This document shows, one piece after another, positions 33,406 to 45,659 of a stretch of DNA of 64,000 nt (positions are counted from its first letter, which is position 1; every line of letters starts with the position of its first letter). The translations under genes and the position numbers were made by a program. This DNA is from Aurifilum marmelostoma (taxonomy: Eukaryota; Ascomycota; Sordariomycetes; Diaporthales; Cryphonectriaceae). The stretch is from contig JAMXSV010000003.1 of NCBI GenBank assembly GCA_027559495.1, positions 868,001-932,000 of the forward strand, written 5' to 3'. The notes beneath the pieces are model-generated. The model saw nothing but the letters and a program-made list of their open reading frames with translations. It was not told the DNA's origin and made no database searches.

Positions 33406-34788
33406 AGAGAGGGTGTGTATGTATGTGTATATCTAAGGGTTTTGTCTTTGTTGGTTTTGGGGGACAAGGTTTATTGCATCACACACAAATAGCGCGCGTT
33501 GATTTTGTTTGTTTTATTTTTTCGATCTTGGTGTTCTCCTGTGCATTTTCCGTGTGAGGAGGGGTGCATAACAGATGCAGCGTGCATCGAGGCATACGAC
33601 CAGAGACGACGGCTTTCGGCTCCATGAGAAATATGATTAATGTGATGAGAATTGAGACGATGCACGAGGTTTATTCTTGTCTTTACTACCATGCGTATGG
33701 ATCAATTTGCTCTTCCGAGTACATGGGAAGCCAAGCAGAGGAGGAAGAAGAAGAAGAGTGGTCATCTGTAGTGGAATGCGTCATGTTCCCAAAGCCCAAG
33801 ACCATTCTCTTTGCCGATTCCCATCTTCTCTTTCTACAGTCAGACGTCTGTATGAAATCATTGTTGAATTCTACAGTTGCTTCTCATCGTGAACGTGTAG
33901 CAGGTAGACATTGACGGTCCTGCTAGGCGGTGAAACCCCGGCAACCAGCCAATCATCTTACACGGATCCTACCCACCCGCAGCACCACAGCGCGAGGCTG
34001 GCCGCTAGTGGAGCACATGATATAGTCCTCTGAACAATGTACTTTTTTCTGCTTCAGGAAAGTTTGTCTGGAAAGAGGTATAGTCAGGGGGGAAGTCTGA
34101 CTACAAGGAATGGAATATATGTCTTGAGAGACTATATTGTTGTCAGAGCTTCAAAGTCTGTGCGGCTGAGGGCTCTGAATGTATTTTCATGACTGTCTCC
34201 GGCCACATTTATCTGGAGCAACGTACAGTCCTTGTTGGGTATAATGCCCAGTATTCAAGGCTCAGATTATAAAGTGTGTAGAATGTTCAAATCAAAAAAG
34301 ACAGCTACAAAATATACCGAGCCCTTGCTGGCGGACTGTCTTGACACCCCGATCATTATGGGGACGGATTGCAAGTCATTGGCCGTCAATTATTGTAATG
34401 ATTTGCCTGCTCAGCAAAGCGCATGCATGATCATGCAGCCAAGTACATTAGCCACACACCATTTACTTCAACGAATAGCGGGAGTGGTTTTGGGGGGCCT
34501 GTCGTCAGGCTTGTCACCGTGATCTGCGTAAGCAGGCGAGGCTGTGTTTGTGGCTGAGGGGTGTGTTTTGGCTCACATTTTGCAGAGAGTGAGATTGGAG
34601 TATATTCAATATAGTTACCCTTTAGATATGGGCAGGTCGGATCCTTTCCATCAAGAGAAAAAGGAAACGAAAATCACTAAACTCTATCTCAACTCTATCT
34701 CAGAAATGTAGAACATTCATGTGTATGTTTCTGCATCCAGCTTAACCTGACTGCCGCCATCCCACCCCTCTACCGTTGACAGTGAACA
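33406..34788. other. AT-rich intergenic region upstream of the HET gene
   Basis: No gene supported. Composition becomes clearly more AT-rich after about 33450 than in the housekeeping regions. A 96-codon frame at 34232-34522 has no recognisable features. Confidence 0.55.
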
Positions 34789-37113
34789 ATGACTCTCCTC
34801 GGATCTGAACTAGACGCCTTCCTGTCAACCCTCCAGAAAGCCCACACGCCGCCCCCCAAACCACAGCTCAAACCACGATCTCTGCATCCCGAGACAGACC
34901 ACGAGCAGATCCGTCACTGGATCCACGAATGCAATGCCCAGCACCAAAAAGAATGCGTCCCGGCATCCATCTCAGCTCGCAGCGCAGCCCAGATCCCTGA
35001 CTGGGTGATCGACACACCACAGGCATGCATCGTACCAGGCCACACAGCCGACAGATACGTGGCGCTCAGTTATCGCTGGCCGCAGGAGCCTGGACTCTTG
35101 CTCGAGAGGCATGCGGTGTCCGATTTCAGGACACCAGGGTTCCTGTCAAGGAGCTCCTCGCAGGCAGAAATGCCTGTGAGAATCAGAGAGGCCATGGCTC
35201 TTACTCAAGCCGTGGGAGAGCGGTACCTCTGGGTGGACCGGTCCTGCATCATCCAGGACGACGATGCCAGTCTGGGCCAGGTGGACAAGATGCACGACAT
35301 CTACTCGGGGGCTTATCTCACCATCATCGCGGCCACATCTGGAAGCATATACGGCGGCAAGACTGGACGACGACCTCCTCAAGCACCGGTGTTGTCACCA
35401 GCAGCCCGCCGAGCTCGCCACGACGAGGCCTTCGAGGCCCTTCCCTTTCGCTACTTTAGGAACAACTCCCCAGCCATGCAACTCCTCATGCGCAACGCAT
35501 CCCAGAGACTCCCGGGCGCACAAATGGAGCCCGTGTCAATACAGCAACATCAGCGCAATATGGATACTGACTCCCAGGATGACATCGTCGTCGAGAAGAC
35601 ATCGGCCCTGATTCACGAGCACTACGCCCGGCTGTCTCACTCCGAATGGGGGTCGCGGGGCTGGACGTACCAGGAGCAGATCCTGTCAGCGCGTGCCGTC
35701 ATGCTGCTGGACGACGACATGTTTTGGGACTGCCAGTGTTCGCTTTGGGACTGCAATGGGCTCGAGCCGGGTGCTTGCGGCACGGCGCCGGGGCACGATG
35801 ATCAGGCATATCGCCTTCTAAGCAGAAAGCTCAAGTCCAGGAGCGCTGAGCAGCAGGATTTCGGTCTTTATATCGACCTGGTCTGTCCGTACAACAAGCG
35901 TGATCTGGGAGACCCATTGGACGTCCTTCGTGCCTTTAGAGGCATCCTTCATTCCCTGTCAAAGTCAGCTTTCCCAAGCGGGTTTGTGGCGGGGCTTCCT
36001 CTGGAGTTCCTTGACCACGCACTGCTCTGGCAGCCTTTGACCAAGGCGACTCGTCGGTGTGGTACCAGGGACCTCCCTTCCTGGTCTTGGTCGGCGTGGC
36101 AGTGCGAGATCGATCCATATAGCCTGAGAACAGGTCTGGTGAATGATGCGTCAACGAACCAGCAGAAAGCTCGAGAACGCGCTGCGACCTGGAGGACTCA
36201 TCACCTCGTCGACTGGTCCATCGCCTCATCAGAAAGCCGCCCATCATCGCATCGAAAACCGCCTTCATTCTCGATCCCTAAACTTCCAGGACTACGCACC
36301 ATCGCAGCCCTGATAGGAATGATTTCGTGGTCCGCCGCTGGTCTTTTCCAACGCCCTGCTCCGACCGTACGGCGCCACGATCCCAGTCTGCATGTCGTGG
36401 ACGACAAGGTGTTGTTGGCGGCAAACGTGCAGCGAGCATTCTTCACCCCGGCAAGGATCGTGCAAGAGATCTTCGAAAAGGCCAATGGGTTTCGAAGATA
36501 CGAGGCAGCGCAGAAGGAAGACGCCTTCGAGGCTGCCGACCGCGAGAGACAGTGGTACTACACGTCCAGCCTGACCAGCGAAGAAAAGGGGGACAGGGAG
36601 AGGGAGCAGTGCGGCACACTGGTCCTCCAAGACGAGCTGGGCCGGTTCGCTGGTCTTGTCCGCCTGATGGACGAGCAGAGTGCGGCTGACGTAGGCGCTC
36701 TGCACAACGTCGAGCTCATCGCCATCTCGGCGGGGCGCGCTGCGTACGCAGATCTCTCCACTGCGTATGAGGAGCGATGCTACCAGGAGAGGTGCTATAG
36801 CCTCAAGCATAATCGCCGGCCGCACGAACCGGGCGTGGTGGAGTGTCTCGGCTCGTCCAGGTGCAATGTCTGCGGTGAGTCTGGCGATCCCGACTGTGGA
36901 CGGCCGCGGGATCGCATCTTCCAGCAGGGTCGGAACTGGGACTCTACAGAAGTGGGTGTCGGTGACTCTGAGAGTGCGAGGTATTATCAGTTTTACAATG
37001 TGATGTGGATTGAGAGGGAGAACGGTGTGGCATATAGGCGTGGCTGTGGGCGTGTGCCTAGAGATATCTGGGACTGTTGGGCTCTCCCAGCTGAGGAGAT
37101 TGTGCTTGGATGA
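34789..37113 (+). CDS. HET-domain (heterokaryon incompatibility-type) protein
   Basis: Single exon, 774 aa, start context aacaATGact. The HET domain spans about residues 80-300: YVALSYRWPQ, MPVRIREAMALTQAVGERYLWVDRSCIIQDD, QVDKMHDIYSGAYLTIIAATSGS and, further on, SEWGSRGWTYQEQILSARAVMLLDD with MFWDCQCS. These are the three conserved blocks of the family, which in some members triggers cell death on fusion of unlike strains; most members are uncharacterised. The C-terminal 400 residues show no other domain I recognise. No NACHT, WD or ankyrin repeats are seen, so it is a HET-only protein. It is intact and flanked by AT-rich DNA, which suggests an accessory locus. Confidence 0.9.
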   Translation: MTLLGSELDAFLSTLQKAHTPPPKPQLKPRSLHPETDHEQIRHWIHECNAQHQKECVPASISARSAAQIPDWVIDTPQACIVPGHTADRYVALSYRWPQEPGLLLERHAVSDFRTPGFLSRSSSQAEMPVRIREAMALTQAVGERYLWVDRSCIIQDDDASLGQVDKMHDIYSGAYLTIIAATSGSIYGGKTGRRPPQAPVLSPAARRARHDEAFEALPFRYFRNNSPAMQLLMRNASQRLPGAQMEPVSIQQHQRNMDTDSQDDIVVEKTSALIHEHYARLSHSEWGSRGWTYQEQILSARAVMLLDDDMFWDCQCSLWDCNGLEPGACGTAPGHDDQAYRLLSRKLKSRSAEQQDFGLYIDLVCPYNKRDLGDPLDVLRAFRGILHSLSKSAFPSGFVAGLPLEFLDHALLWQPLTKATRRCGTRDLPSWSWSAWQCEIDPYSLRTGLVNDASTNQQKARERAATWRTHHLVDWSIASSESRPSSHRKPPSFSIPKLPGLRTIAALIGMISWSAAGLFQRPAPTVRRHDPSLHVVDDKVLLAANVQRAFFTPARIVQEIFEKANGFRRYEAAQKEDAFEAADRERQWYYTSSLTSEEKGDREREQCGTLVLQDELGRFAGLVRLMDEQSAADVGALHNVELIAISAGRAAYADLSTAYEERCYQERCYSLKHNRRPHEPGVVECLGSSRCNVCGESGDPDCGRPRDRIFQQGRNWDSTEVGVGDSESARYYQFYNVMWIERENGVAYRRGCGRVPRDIWDCWALPAEEIVLG

Positions 37114-37263
37114 AGCTGAGAACTGTCATTGTATTTGACGAGTTTTGGTTGATCGAATGCTGGATTTTTATTATATCGACTAAAAGTAACAGGGCCATAA
37201 TTATTGAAGCCATTCAGAGAGCGAGGACTGGGTCAATGAACTCGACGTATCAGCCAAGAGATC

Positions 37264-37303
<40 letters not shown>

Positions 37304-37743
37304 CCAAGATCAATTGGAAAACTGAAATCTTTTTACTACGTATGGGATGTATAATGTTCAACGTCCATAAGTGGGCAGATCTATTTTATATCACCTCCCG
37401 CAATGACCCTTCAGTATGAGCCTCCACATTCACAGAAAAAACACCACCGACATGAATTAAAAAAAAAAACATAACGCTGTCTGCATCCAAGTCATTATTG
37501 AAAAGGCTCGACTGCACGAGAACCTCGAGCTGGAAATGTATACCATTGAAGTTATTCCAAACGAATATATAGATATCGGAGTTAGGCCTTAAACCTACTT
37601 AGCACTGTAGACTTACTCGGTGTTATCGACGTCACAGATTCCCCCTCCTCCTCACAAATACTCCCATCACCAACCCTCAGCGAACTCCCCCTTCGCCAAC
37701 TTTAAACTTAACCTATGATTCTCACAACAGAGACACCCGCAGA
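37114..37743. other. AT-rich intergenic region between the HET and SDR genes
   Basis: 630 nt, AT-rich, with an (AT)17 repeat at 37267-37300. C/T-rich near 37640 just before the SDR start. No gene seen. Confidence 0.6.
37267..37300 (+). repeat. (AT)17 dinucleotide repeat
   Basis: 34 nt of perfect AT repeat, preceded by cag and followed by ttcaacc. Confidence 0.95.
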
Positions 37744-38916
37744 ATGGCTTCAGTATTCAAGGCAGGACACACAGCTCTCATCACAGGTGGCGCCTCCGGC
37801 ATCGGCCTCTCCCTGGCCAAGAAATGCTTTGGGTACGGCATGAAGGTGCTCGTGGCGGACTGGGACGAGGAGACCCTGGGCCAGGCCAGCAAGAATGTGG
37901 GCGGTGAGATTGGTACGATCAAGGTGGACGTGAGCAAGACGGACGATTGGGCCAAGTTGAAGGGTCGAGTCGACCAGGATTTTAATGGTGAGTGAGGCGA
38001 GGGAGGAGGGGCCTACTAATTTCTGTCTTCGTCCATTCAAAACCTCGTTGTTTATACATCATGATCTGCTGCAAAAAACTGACGACAGTTTCTACAACCA
38101 GGCCGGATAAACCTCCTCGCCCTGAACGCGGGGATCGGATCATCCTCGTCATGGGACGACCCGCAGTCTTTCCACCGCATCATGGACGTAAACCTCTTCG
38201 GCGTGATCAACGGCATCAGCACATTGTAAGTCATCTATAACCAGCAACATGTTATTACTATCATATCTTAAGCCGCGCATCACTAAGCCTCTCTCGTCTC
38301 ACCCACCAGCCTGCCCACCATCAAGACCACGGCAGCATCCTCCCCCGCAGCCATCATCATCACGGGCTCCAAGCAGGGCATCACCAACCCCCCCGGGAAC
38401 CCAGCCTACAACGCGAGCAAGTCCGCCGTCAAGACCATCGCCGAGCACCTGAGCTTCGACCTGCGCGCCGAGGACAACGTCGCCGTGCACCTGCTCGTGC
38501 CGGGCTGGACCTTTACGGGCCTGAGCGGCAACAGGCCCGGGGCGGCCAAGGACCTGCCCAAGGGCGCGTGGTGGCCCGACCAGGTGGTGGACTTTCTCGA
38601 GGGGAAGATGGCCGAGGGGAAGTTCTGGGTGCTCTGTCCGGATGACCAGGTCACTGAGGAGCTGGTGAGTCCACGTGTCTCTCTCTCCCTCTCTCTCTCT
38701 CTCTCTTTTTCTTTTCTTCCGCCGCTCTTCTTTTGCTTTACGGTCGAGTGCTTCGTGAGATTTTCTTCTTCCAATCTTCACTGACACTTTTCTCTGCAGG
38801 ACCGCAAGAGAATGCTCTGGGGTGCCTCGGATGCCATCGAGGGCAGACCGCCGCTGACGAGATGGCGCGATGAGTGGAAGGACAAGCATCAGGAATGGCT
38901 GGACAAGCAGAAATGA
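37744..38916 (+). CDS. Short-chain dehydrogenase/reductase (SDR), classical type
   Basis: Model join(37744..37987,38102..38225,38310..38664,38800..38916), 279 aa, all introns GT-AG (114, 84, 135 nt). The Rossmann cofactor motif TGGASGIG is at about residues 15-22, the structural NAG is in LALNAGIG, the catalytic Ser lies in AIIITGSKQG, and Tyr156 and Lys160 are in YNASK. The DWDEE after the second strand suggests an acidic residue that favours NAD(H), though this is inference. VPGWTFTGLSG follows as usual. The substrate is unknown. No biosynthetic cluster genes lie beside it. The third intron carries a (CT)n tract that reads as a pyrimidine-rich stretch. Confidence 0.88.
38677..38706 (+). repeat. 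(CT)n tract inside the third SDR intron
   Basis: About 30 nt of CT repeat with one CC interruption, 12 nt after the donor site. Confidence 0.85.
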
Positions 38917-39452
38917 AGAAGATGGATGCTGCCCTCTTGCACGCCAGACAGTCACCAGCATGAGTCTGTGCACCATCGCAGACGCAACGTTAGTAGTCAT
39001 ATAAGGAAAGGGTTGGTGAGCATGATCGCAATCAAAGAGGGCGTCTGGCAAGTATACCTGTTGGTGATGATGCTGAGCATGCCTACTTTGACCCGGCTGA
39101 AAGACGATAAATAAAAAGAATCTTGTCATCCACAGGGACATGAATTCTACTTCATGCCGCCTCTTGATCCGTAACGCCACATACATGCGTAGGCCGTGAT
39201 TGCTCCGATACTCTCTGAGCCTCGAACCAAAGGAAAAAGAACGCCCTCATAATGTCGTACAACACAAATGATAATCTTGCTGAAATTCCCTTCACTCCGT
39301 CCCGACATAAAAGGCCTCCAACTCCATACACTGGTAAAATCCTCCTGCTTATCATACTGCGAAGCCCGCTATATATGGGTTAGCGTCGTCAAGGAGGCAC
39401 GCTGGCGGTGGCATACCCAGCCCTATATCCCGTCGCTGCTGCCCCTTCACAC
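38917..39452. other. Convergent intergenic region between SDR and HymA
   Basis: 536 nt, no gene seen. Likely both 3' UTRs. Confidence 0.6.
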
Positions 39453-40868
39453 CTATCTCTGGGGCGGCACAGGCGCCGGGGGCATATTCCGTATCTGCTT
39501 GATGAGGAACTCCTTCTCGTCGATAAATTGCTCATCATCCGTCCGATCCTCGAGGAAGTGCGACAGGAAGGTCAGAAGCTTCTCGCGGTTCATCAGCAGT
39601 ATCTTCTGCACGGGCACGGACTTGTGGGGGTTGGCCACGAAGACCTTGAATACGTGGAAGCCTTCGTACTGGACCATCTTCCGATCGTCCCGGAGCAGGT
39701 TCATGCAGATCTTGAGATGCTCGCCGCTGTCCACATACGCCGTCATGATGTTATAATTGGACCTGTCGAGCAGCAGCTCGCCCAGCAGTTTGATAGACTG
39801 GCGCTTCGTGACGTAGCTGTTGGACTGAACCAGCACGTGGTTATACTTGTCAAAAAACATGTCGAAATTGACGGCAAGGTAGCTGGGAACCACCTCCTTG
39901 TGCTTGGTCAGGAGTTCCTGACGAGAGAGATAAATAGTCAGTATTTCGACCTCTCCCAGCCCTGAGCTACGACCTGCCAGGCTAGAACATACCCTGAACG
40001 TGGTGAAGGCGTCTGCGGCGACCTCGAAGGAGCTCTTGTCAATCCAGTCAAAGAAACGCCAGAACACACCATTGCCGGACTGTGGCCTGTCCTGGTCAAT
40101 GCTGCTGATGCCCTTGGTGCTCGACCCCTGCTCTTCCCCATCATCATACAAAATCACAGCCGTCGCCGCTTCATTCTTCAGAATCTCGCGCAGGACCGAG
40201 CCGGCAGGTGTGGCACTCTCCTTGTGGTCATATGCCTTGCACAGCTCGATCAGAACTTGTGGTCGGTTGTTGACCACCCAGCTGAGGGCGACGGGGTCGG
40301 ATTTGGGGGACGCGGTGGAGGGTCGGAACCGGAAGACAGCGCTGAGGACGACCTGGGTGTCCTTTCGCGCCTCGAAGGGAAGTCGCCATAGATTGACTGC
40401 GAGATAGTAGAGCAGATCCTCCTCGATGATGCCGGTGACAAGTTGAAAGACCTGTTCTGGAGTGGCTTCCGTCTCTAGGACATAGGAATAATAGAATATC
40501 AGCAATGAGTTTTGTGATAGTAGTAGGTCTGCAATGGAGCTCGGATAGACGACAACAAACATACCGTGCGTGCCTTGTAGCGTCTGCTTCATCTGGGCAA
40601 GGACCTTTGCCAGCTCCTCTGCCTATTTCAACCAGTCAGGTCAGTTTACAGGTTCTCCAGTCCTGTGTGACCAGAGTAATAGCAAAATATAAAAAGAGTC
40701 TCCAGGTAGGTTGTGTTGGTTGGCATGCATTGAGCAGGACAGGGAAGCGACTGTGCACACCTTTGCGGGCCCAGCAGGTCCATCTAGCTTGGTGACATGG
40801 TCTCGAGCTTGCTTGGGTAGGTCGACGGTGCTGGGACGTGCCCTATTCCTCCCAAAGAGGAAAGACAT
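39453..40868 (-). CDS. hymA: HymA/Hym1, Mo25-family scaffold protein
   Basis: Model complement(join(39453..39917,39993..40474,40565..40622,40761..40868)), 370 aa, three GT-AG introns (75, 90, 138 nt). The start MSFLFGRNRARPSTVDLPKQ is typical of fungal Hym1. Later blocks match Mo25 helical repeats: EEDLLYYLAVNLWRLPFEARKD, VFWRFFDWIDKSSFEVAADAFTTFR, LAVNFDMFFDKYNHVLVQSNSYVTKRQSIKLLGELLLDRSNYNIM, and VQYEGFHVFKVFVANPHK. Mo25/Hym1 supports an STE20-family kinase in the RAM/MOR network, which controls polarity and septation; Aspergillus hymA is needed for normal conidiophore development. The length is normal for the family. It is divergent from the IleRS gene across 783 nt. Confidence 0.93.
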
Positions 40869-41651
40869 TGTGTGATATGGTGGTGTGGTGGTGGCTGTGG
40901 GTTGGAAGAGGGGTCGACCGAGGTGAGAAGGACAGCCCAGAGGAGGGTGTCCAAAGCATGGGCGCAACAAGGCTCAGGAGGAGAAATAACCTGATCACTA
41001 GTGCACATGTAAAGATTGTCAGACTCAATCATGTAAGTGTGCTGAGGTTGATGTCTTGAGATTGGCAGAAAGGAGGGGGGTGCGCCATGGTCTTGGGTGA
41101 CTTGATTCGATGTTAGATCACCAGAACAAGAGAGAGAGCGAGAGAGCGCGCAAGGTTCCAGCCATCCGTTCAAGTGTTAGTAAACAATGGGGCCCGACGC
41201 TAGCTAGCGCCATGTCAATGTGCTGTACTGCGCTGGGCTGCACTCACTGCACTGCGCTATGCTTCCCCAGCCCTGTGGGGCTCATTGGCTCTAACAGGCC
41301 TTGTTGGAGGTTCCTGGCCGGCATTGGCTTACCCCGCGGTCCTTGACTGCCCCTCCAAACCTTTTTCAATATTTCCGACACACAGCAGTTGGAGTCACCT
41401 TGTGAGTCAAGAAGTCTGACCCAGGGGCACACAACAGAGACATCAACCCAGGGGGCGAAACCTGTCCTCCTGCCATCTTGTCTCCTGCTTCTGTGTTCTT
41501 GATCATAATCAAGATCCAATTGATCAGATCCACCTTCTTCTTCCAGGCGCCCAACCTCCCCCGAGATACCAGCAGACTCTGTCCAAAGGGACACACACCT
41601 TGAATCCAGCACACAAGCCTGGTCACCACCAAGGCACAAGAGCAAGTGCCT
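40869..41651. promoter_or_regulatory. Divergent promoter region of HymA and isoleucyl-tRNA synthetase
   Basis: 783 nt between the two start codons. It contains a short (GA)n tract near 41130-41150 and C/A-rich leader sequence before the IleRS start. No factor site assigned. Confidence 0.55.
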
Positions 41652-44600
41652 ATGATGTCGTCCATAAACTTCCCCAAAGAGGAGGAGGAGATCATCAAGA
41701 GGTGGAGGGAGATCAAAGCCTTTGAGACCCAGGTAAGCTGCAGGCCCCTGCCTTGCGCCGTGACGACACAGAAGGGGAAAACCTAGAGGCTGATGAAGAT
41801 GTTTGCGCCAGGTGAAACTGTCCGAGGGCCGCGAAAACTACACCTTCTACGATGGTCCACCGTTTGCGACAGGTCTTCCGTACGTACCCATACATGCGCC
41901 ATATGTCCTTGCAACTTTTTCTAATCCTGCGCTGCAGTCACTATGGCCATCTCCTCGCTTCCACCATCAAAGACATCATCCCGCGTTATTGGTCCATGAA
42001 GGGGTACCACGTTGAGCGTCGGTTTGGCTGGGATACCCACGGTCTTCCCATCGAGCACGAGATCGACAAGAAATTCAACATCAGCGGCAAACAGGCCGTC
42101 ATGGAGATGGGACTTGACAAGTACAACGACGAGTGCAGAGCCATCGTGATGAGATACGCATCGGAATGGCGGACCACCATCGAGCGACTGGGACGCTGGA
42201 TCGATTTCGACAACGATTACAAGACCATGAACCTGTCATTCATGGAGTCGGAATGGTGGGCCTTCAAGCAGCTGTTCGACAAGGGCAAAGTCTACCAGGG
42301 CCATCGCGTGATGCCCTACAGTACTGTCTTGACCACTGCCCTGAGCAACTTTGAGGCAAATCAAAACTACCAGGATGTGACAGATCCCGCCGTGGTCGTC
42401 GCCTTCCCGCTGGTGGAGGACCCGAAGACGAAGCTGTTGGCCTGGACGACGACCCCCTGGACTCTGCCGACCAACCTGGGGCTGTGTGTGCACCCCGATT
42501 TCGAGTATGTCAAGATACTCGACGAGAAGTCAGGAGACCACTACGTTCTCCTCGAGAAGCTCATGACGACCCTGTACAAGGATCCGAAGAAGGCCAAGTT
42601 CAAGATTGTCGAGAAGGTCAAGGGCAAGGACATGCTGGGCTGGAAGTATGAGCCGCTGTTCGATTACTACCACGAGGACTTCAAGGATGTCGCGTTCAAG
42701 GTCCTGAACGGCACGTACGTGACAGATGACAGCGGTACCGGTATCGTGCACCAGGCTCCTGCCTTTGGTGAGGACGATTTCAACATTGCGTCAGAAGCTG
42801 GCATCGTCACCGAGACCCGCCCACCCCCGGACCCACTCGACGAGACTGGCCGTTACCTTTCAAAGGTCAAGGACTTTGAGGGCATGCATGTCAAGGAGGC
42901 AGACAAGCACATCATCAAGGCCCTGAAGGGCAAGGGAAAGCTGATCGTCGAGTCCCAGCTGAGGCACAGCTACCCCATGTGCCCTCGGTCCGACACACCC
43001 CTGATCTACCGCGCTGTCCCCTCGTGGTTCATCCGCATCCCCGAGATCGTGCCGAAGATGCTTCAGAACATCGAGTCGAGTCACTGGGTGCCCTCGTTCG
43101 TGAAGGAGCGGCGGTTCGCAAACTGGATCTCCAACGCCAGGGACTGGAACGTATCTCGCAACCGATACTGGGGTACTCCTCTCCCCATCTGGACCAGCGA
43201 CGACGGCGAGGAGCGCATCTGTGTTGGGAGCGTGGAGGAGCTCAAGAAGCTGAGCGGCTTCGAGGGCGACATCACCGACATCCACCGCGACAAGATCGAC
43301 CACATCACCATCCCCAGCCAGAAGGGCAAGGGCCAGCTCAAGCGCGTCGAGGAGGTCTTCGACTGCTGGTTCGAGTCAGGAAGCATGCCCTTTGCCAGCC
43401 AGCACTACCCTTTCGAGAACCAGGACAAGTTCCACAAGTCCTTCCCCGGAAACTTCATCGCCGAGGGTCTGGATCAGACCCGTGGATGGTTCTACACGCT
43501 TGTGGTCATGGGCACCCACTTATTCGACAAGATGCCCTTCCAGAACTGTGTGGTCAACGGTATCGTGCTCGCCGAGGACGGAAAGAAGATGTCGAAGCGT
43601 CTCAAAAACTATCCCGACCCGGCGCTGGTGATGGACAAGTTTGGTAGTGATGCCCTGCGCCTGTACCTCATCAACTCGCCCGTCGTGAGAGCAGAGCCCC
43701 TTCGCTTCAAGGAGACCGGGGTGAGGGAGGTCGTGCAGAAGGTGCTCCTGCCCCTGTGGAACAGCTACAACTTCTTCGCCTCCCAGGTTGCGCTCCTGAA
43801 GAAGGTTGAGGATGTCGACTACAAGTGGGACACCAAGATGGAGGCTACCAACACCAACGTGATGGACAAGTGGATTCTGGCCTCGTGCCAGAGTCTTTTG
43901 GAGTATGTCAACCAAGAAATGAATGGTAAGAAGACGCTCTCTTTGGTTCCCTCTCTGCCTTACCCCTTCCTCCCCTTTAATCACACTTTTTTAAGGCTGA
44001 CCATCTGAATCGCCAGGCTATCGTCTGTATACTGTCACCCCCAGGCTGCTGGGACTGATTGATGACACCACCAACTGGTACATTCGATTCAACCGAAAGC
44101 GTCTCAAGGGAGAGAACGGTGTCGAGGACACCCTGCACGCCCTCAACACCCTGTTTGAGGTTCTCTACACCCTCTGCCGCGGCCTGGCTCCTTTCATGCC
44201 CTTCCTCACCGACACCATCTACCTCAGGCTCCTGCCCCACATCCCCGAGGAGCTGCGGGAGCAGGACCCTCGCAGTGTGCACTTCCTCAAGTACCCCGAG
44301 GTACGGAAGGAGCTGTACAACCCCGAGATAGAGCGCAGGGTCGGCCGGATGAAGAACATCATCGACCTCGCGCGTGTATCGCGTGAGAGGAAGGCCATCG
44401 GCGTCAAGACGCCACTGAAGACTCTGGTCATTATCCACCCCGACGCCGGCTATCTCGAGGACGTCCAGTCCCTGGAGTCGTACATCTCTGAGGAGCTGAA
44501 CGTCCAGAACCTGGTGCTAACATCGGACGAGTCGGCCTACAATGTGCAGTACAGCGTGACGGCCGACTGGCCCGTGCTGGGCAAGAAGCTCAGGAAGGAC

Positions 44601-45125
44601 ATGGGCAAGGTCAAGAAGGCACTGCCCAGCGTCACGAGCGACGAGGTCAAGCAGTACGCCGCGACGGGCAAGATTGTTGTGGACGGCATCGAGCTGGTCG
44701 AGGGCGACCTTGTGGTCCGCCGTGGTGTCAAGGAGGACGAGTCCACAAAGGGGTCCGAGATCAACACCGACAACGAGGTCCTGACCATCCTGGACTGCAA
44801 GATCTATCCGGAGCTGAAGAGCGAGGGCCTGGCACGCGAGATCATCAACCGCGTGCAGCGGCTCCGCAAGAAGGCAGGTCTGGTCCCCACGGACGATGTC
44901 AAGATGGAGTACAGGGTCCTCTCGGATCCCGAGGGCCTCGGCCTCGAGGAGGTCTTTGTGTCACAGGCCTCACAGGTGCAGAAGGCCCTGCGGAGGCCCA
45001 TCGACAAGCACGAGGTCACGCACGTGGAGGGCGAGATACCCAGTGGGCAGCAGGAAGGCGTCATTGCCGAGGAGGTTCAGGAGGTGCAGGCGGCGACATT
45101 CTTGTTGAGGTTGCTGAAGCTTTAG
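41652..45125 (+). CDS. ils1: Isoleucyl-tRNA synthetase, cytosolic
   Basis: Model join(41652..41732,41812..41879,41938..43925,44017..45125), 1081 aa; introns of 79, 58 and 91 nt. Two ATGs lie side by side at 41652 and 41655, so the start is MMSS or MSS. The class I signature HYGH is at residues 51-54, split by the second intron just before it. The adjacent text YDGPPFATGLP is typical. GWDTHGLPIEHEIDKK, the CP1 editing domain (ending near SWFIRI), NRYWGTPLPIW and KMSKR at residues 600-604 follow. The anticodon-binding domain has TNWYIRFNRKRLKG. The enzyme charges tRNA-Ile in the cytosol. No targeting peptide is present; the length matches eukaryotic cytosolic enzymes. Confidence 0.95.
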
Positions 45126-45321
45126 AAGACGATGCACATAGACATTGGGTGACCAGACAAGCCCCCGTTGGGTGGTACGAAGAAGCTGGTGTTTCTGTGC
45201 TGATGATTGTCTATCTGCTGGGTATTAAAAAGAAGAGATAGATATCGGTAGAGAAGGAAAAGAAAAATAAAACTGGGCGGTAGAAGATGTACCCATATAC
45301 TCTAGATGCCATCCGTCTAGT

Positions 45322-45659
45322 CTATCGTGACTTGAATGCTTTCTGTGCCTTGTTAGCCCTCATGGATCGAGTGATCAGGATCAGGTTTCTTCGTACTATG
45401 TAGCAATCTTTCAGTTTCATAAACTCAGCGGCGCATTTGTCCTTGTGGACTGAGTTGTAGTCTGCCACGATACACTTGCCATAGACAGCTGCCTGAATCG
45501 ATAATGAAGAAGAAGAATATTAACGATGAATTACGACGATGAGAGAGAGCATGATGAGTGGGCTCAGGTTTCAATACCACTCACCTCTGCTGAGCATTTT
45601 GAAGCTGCAGCGGCAAATTTTTGGATTGGTCGCGTGCTGGGCGCTGCTGGTGGTGACAT
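45322..45659 (-). CDS. Small twin-CX9C mitochondrial protein, NDUFAF8-like
   Basis: Model complement(join(45322..45492,45585..45659)), 81 aa. The 92-nt intron has a GTGAGT donor, a pyrimidine-rich 3' end and a TTCAG acceptor; frame is kept (phase 0). The protein has two CX9C pairs: C22-SAEAAVYGK-C32, spanning the exon junction, and C45-AAEFMKLKD-C55. A CX9C-X12-CX9C layout marks substrates of the Mia40/Erv1 relay of the intermembrane space. The sequence around AEAAVYGKC and CAAEFMKLKDCY resembles NDUFAF8, a complex I assembly factor working with NDUFAF5; that role is inferred. The gene is convergent with IleRS (196 nt apart) and divergent from Sfi1. It is easily missed because each exon is short. 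Confidence 0.85.

Noticed and set aside
34232..34522. 96-codon frame upstream of the HET gene
   Set aside because: AT-rich DNA, no domain, no support beyond an open frame.
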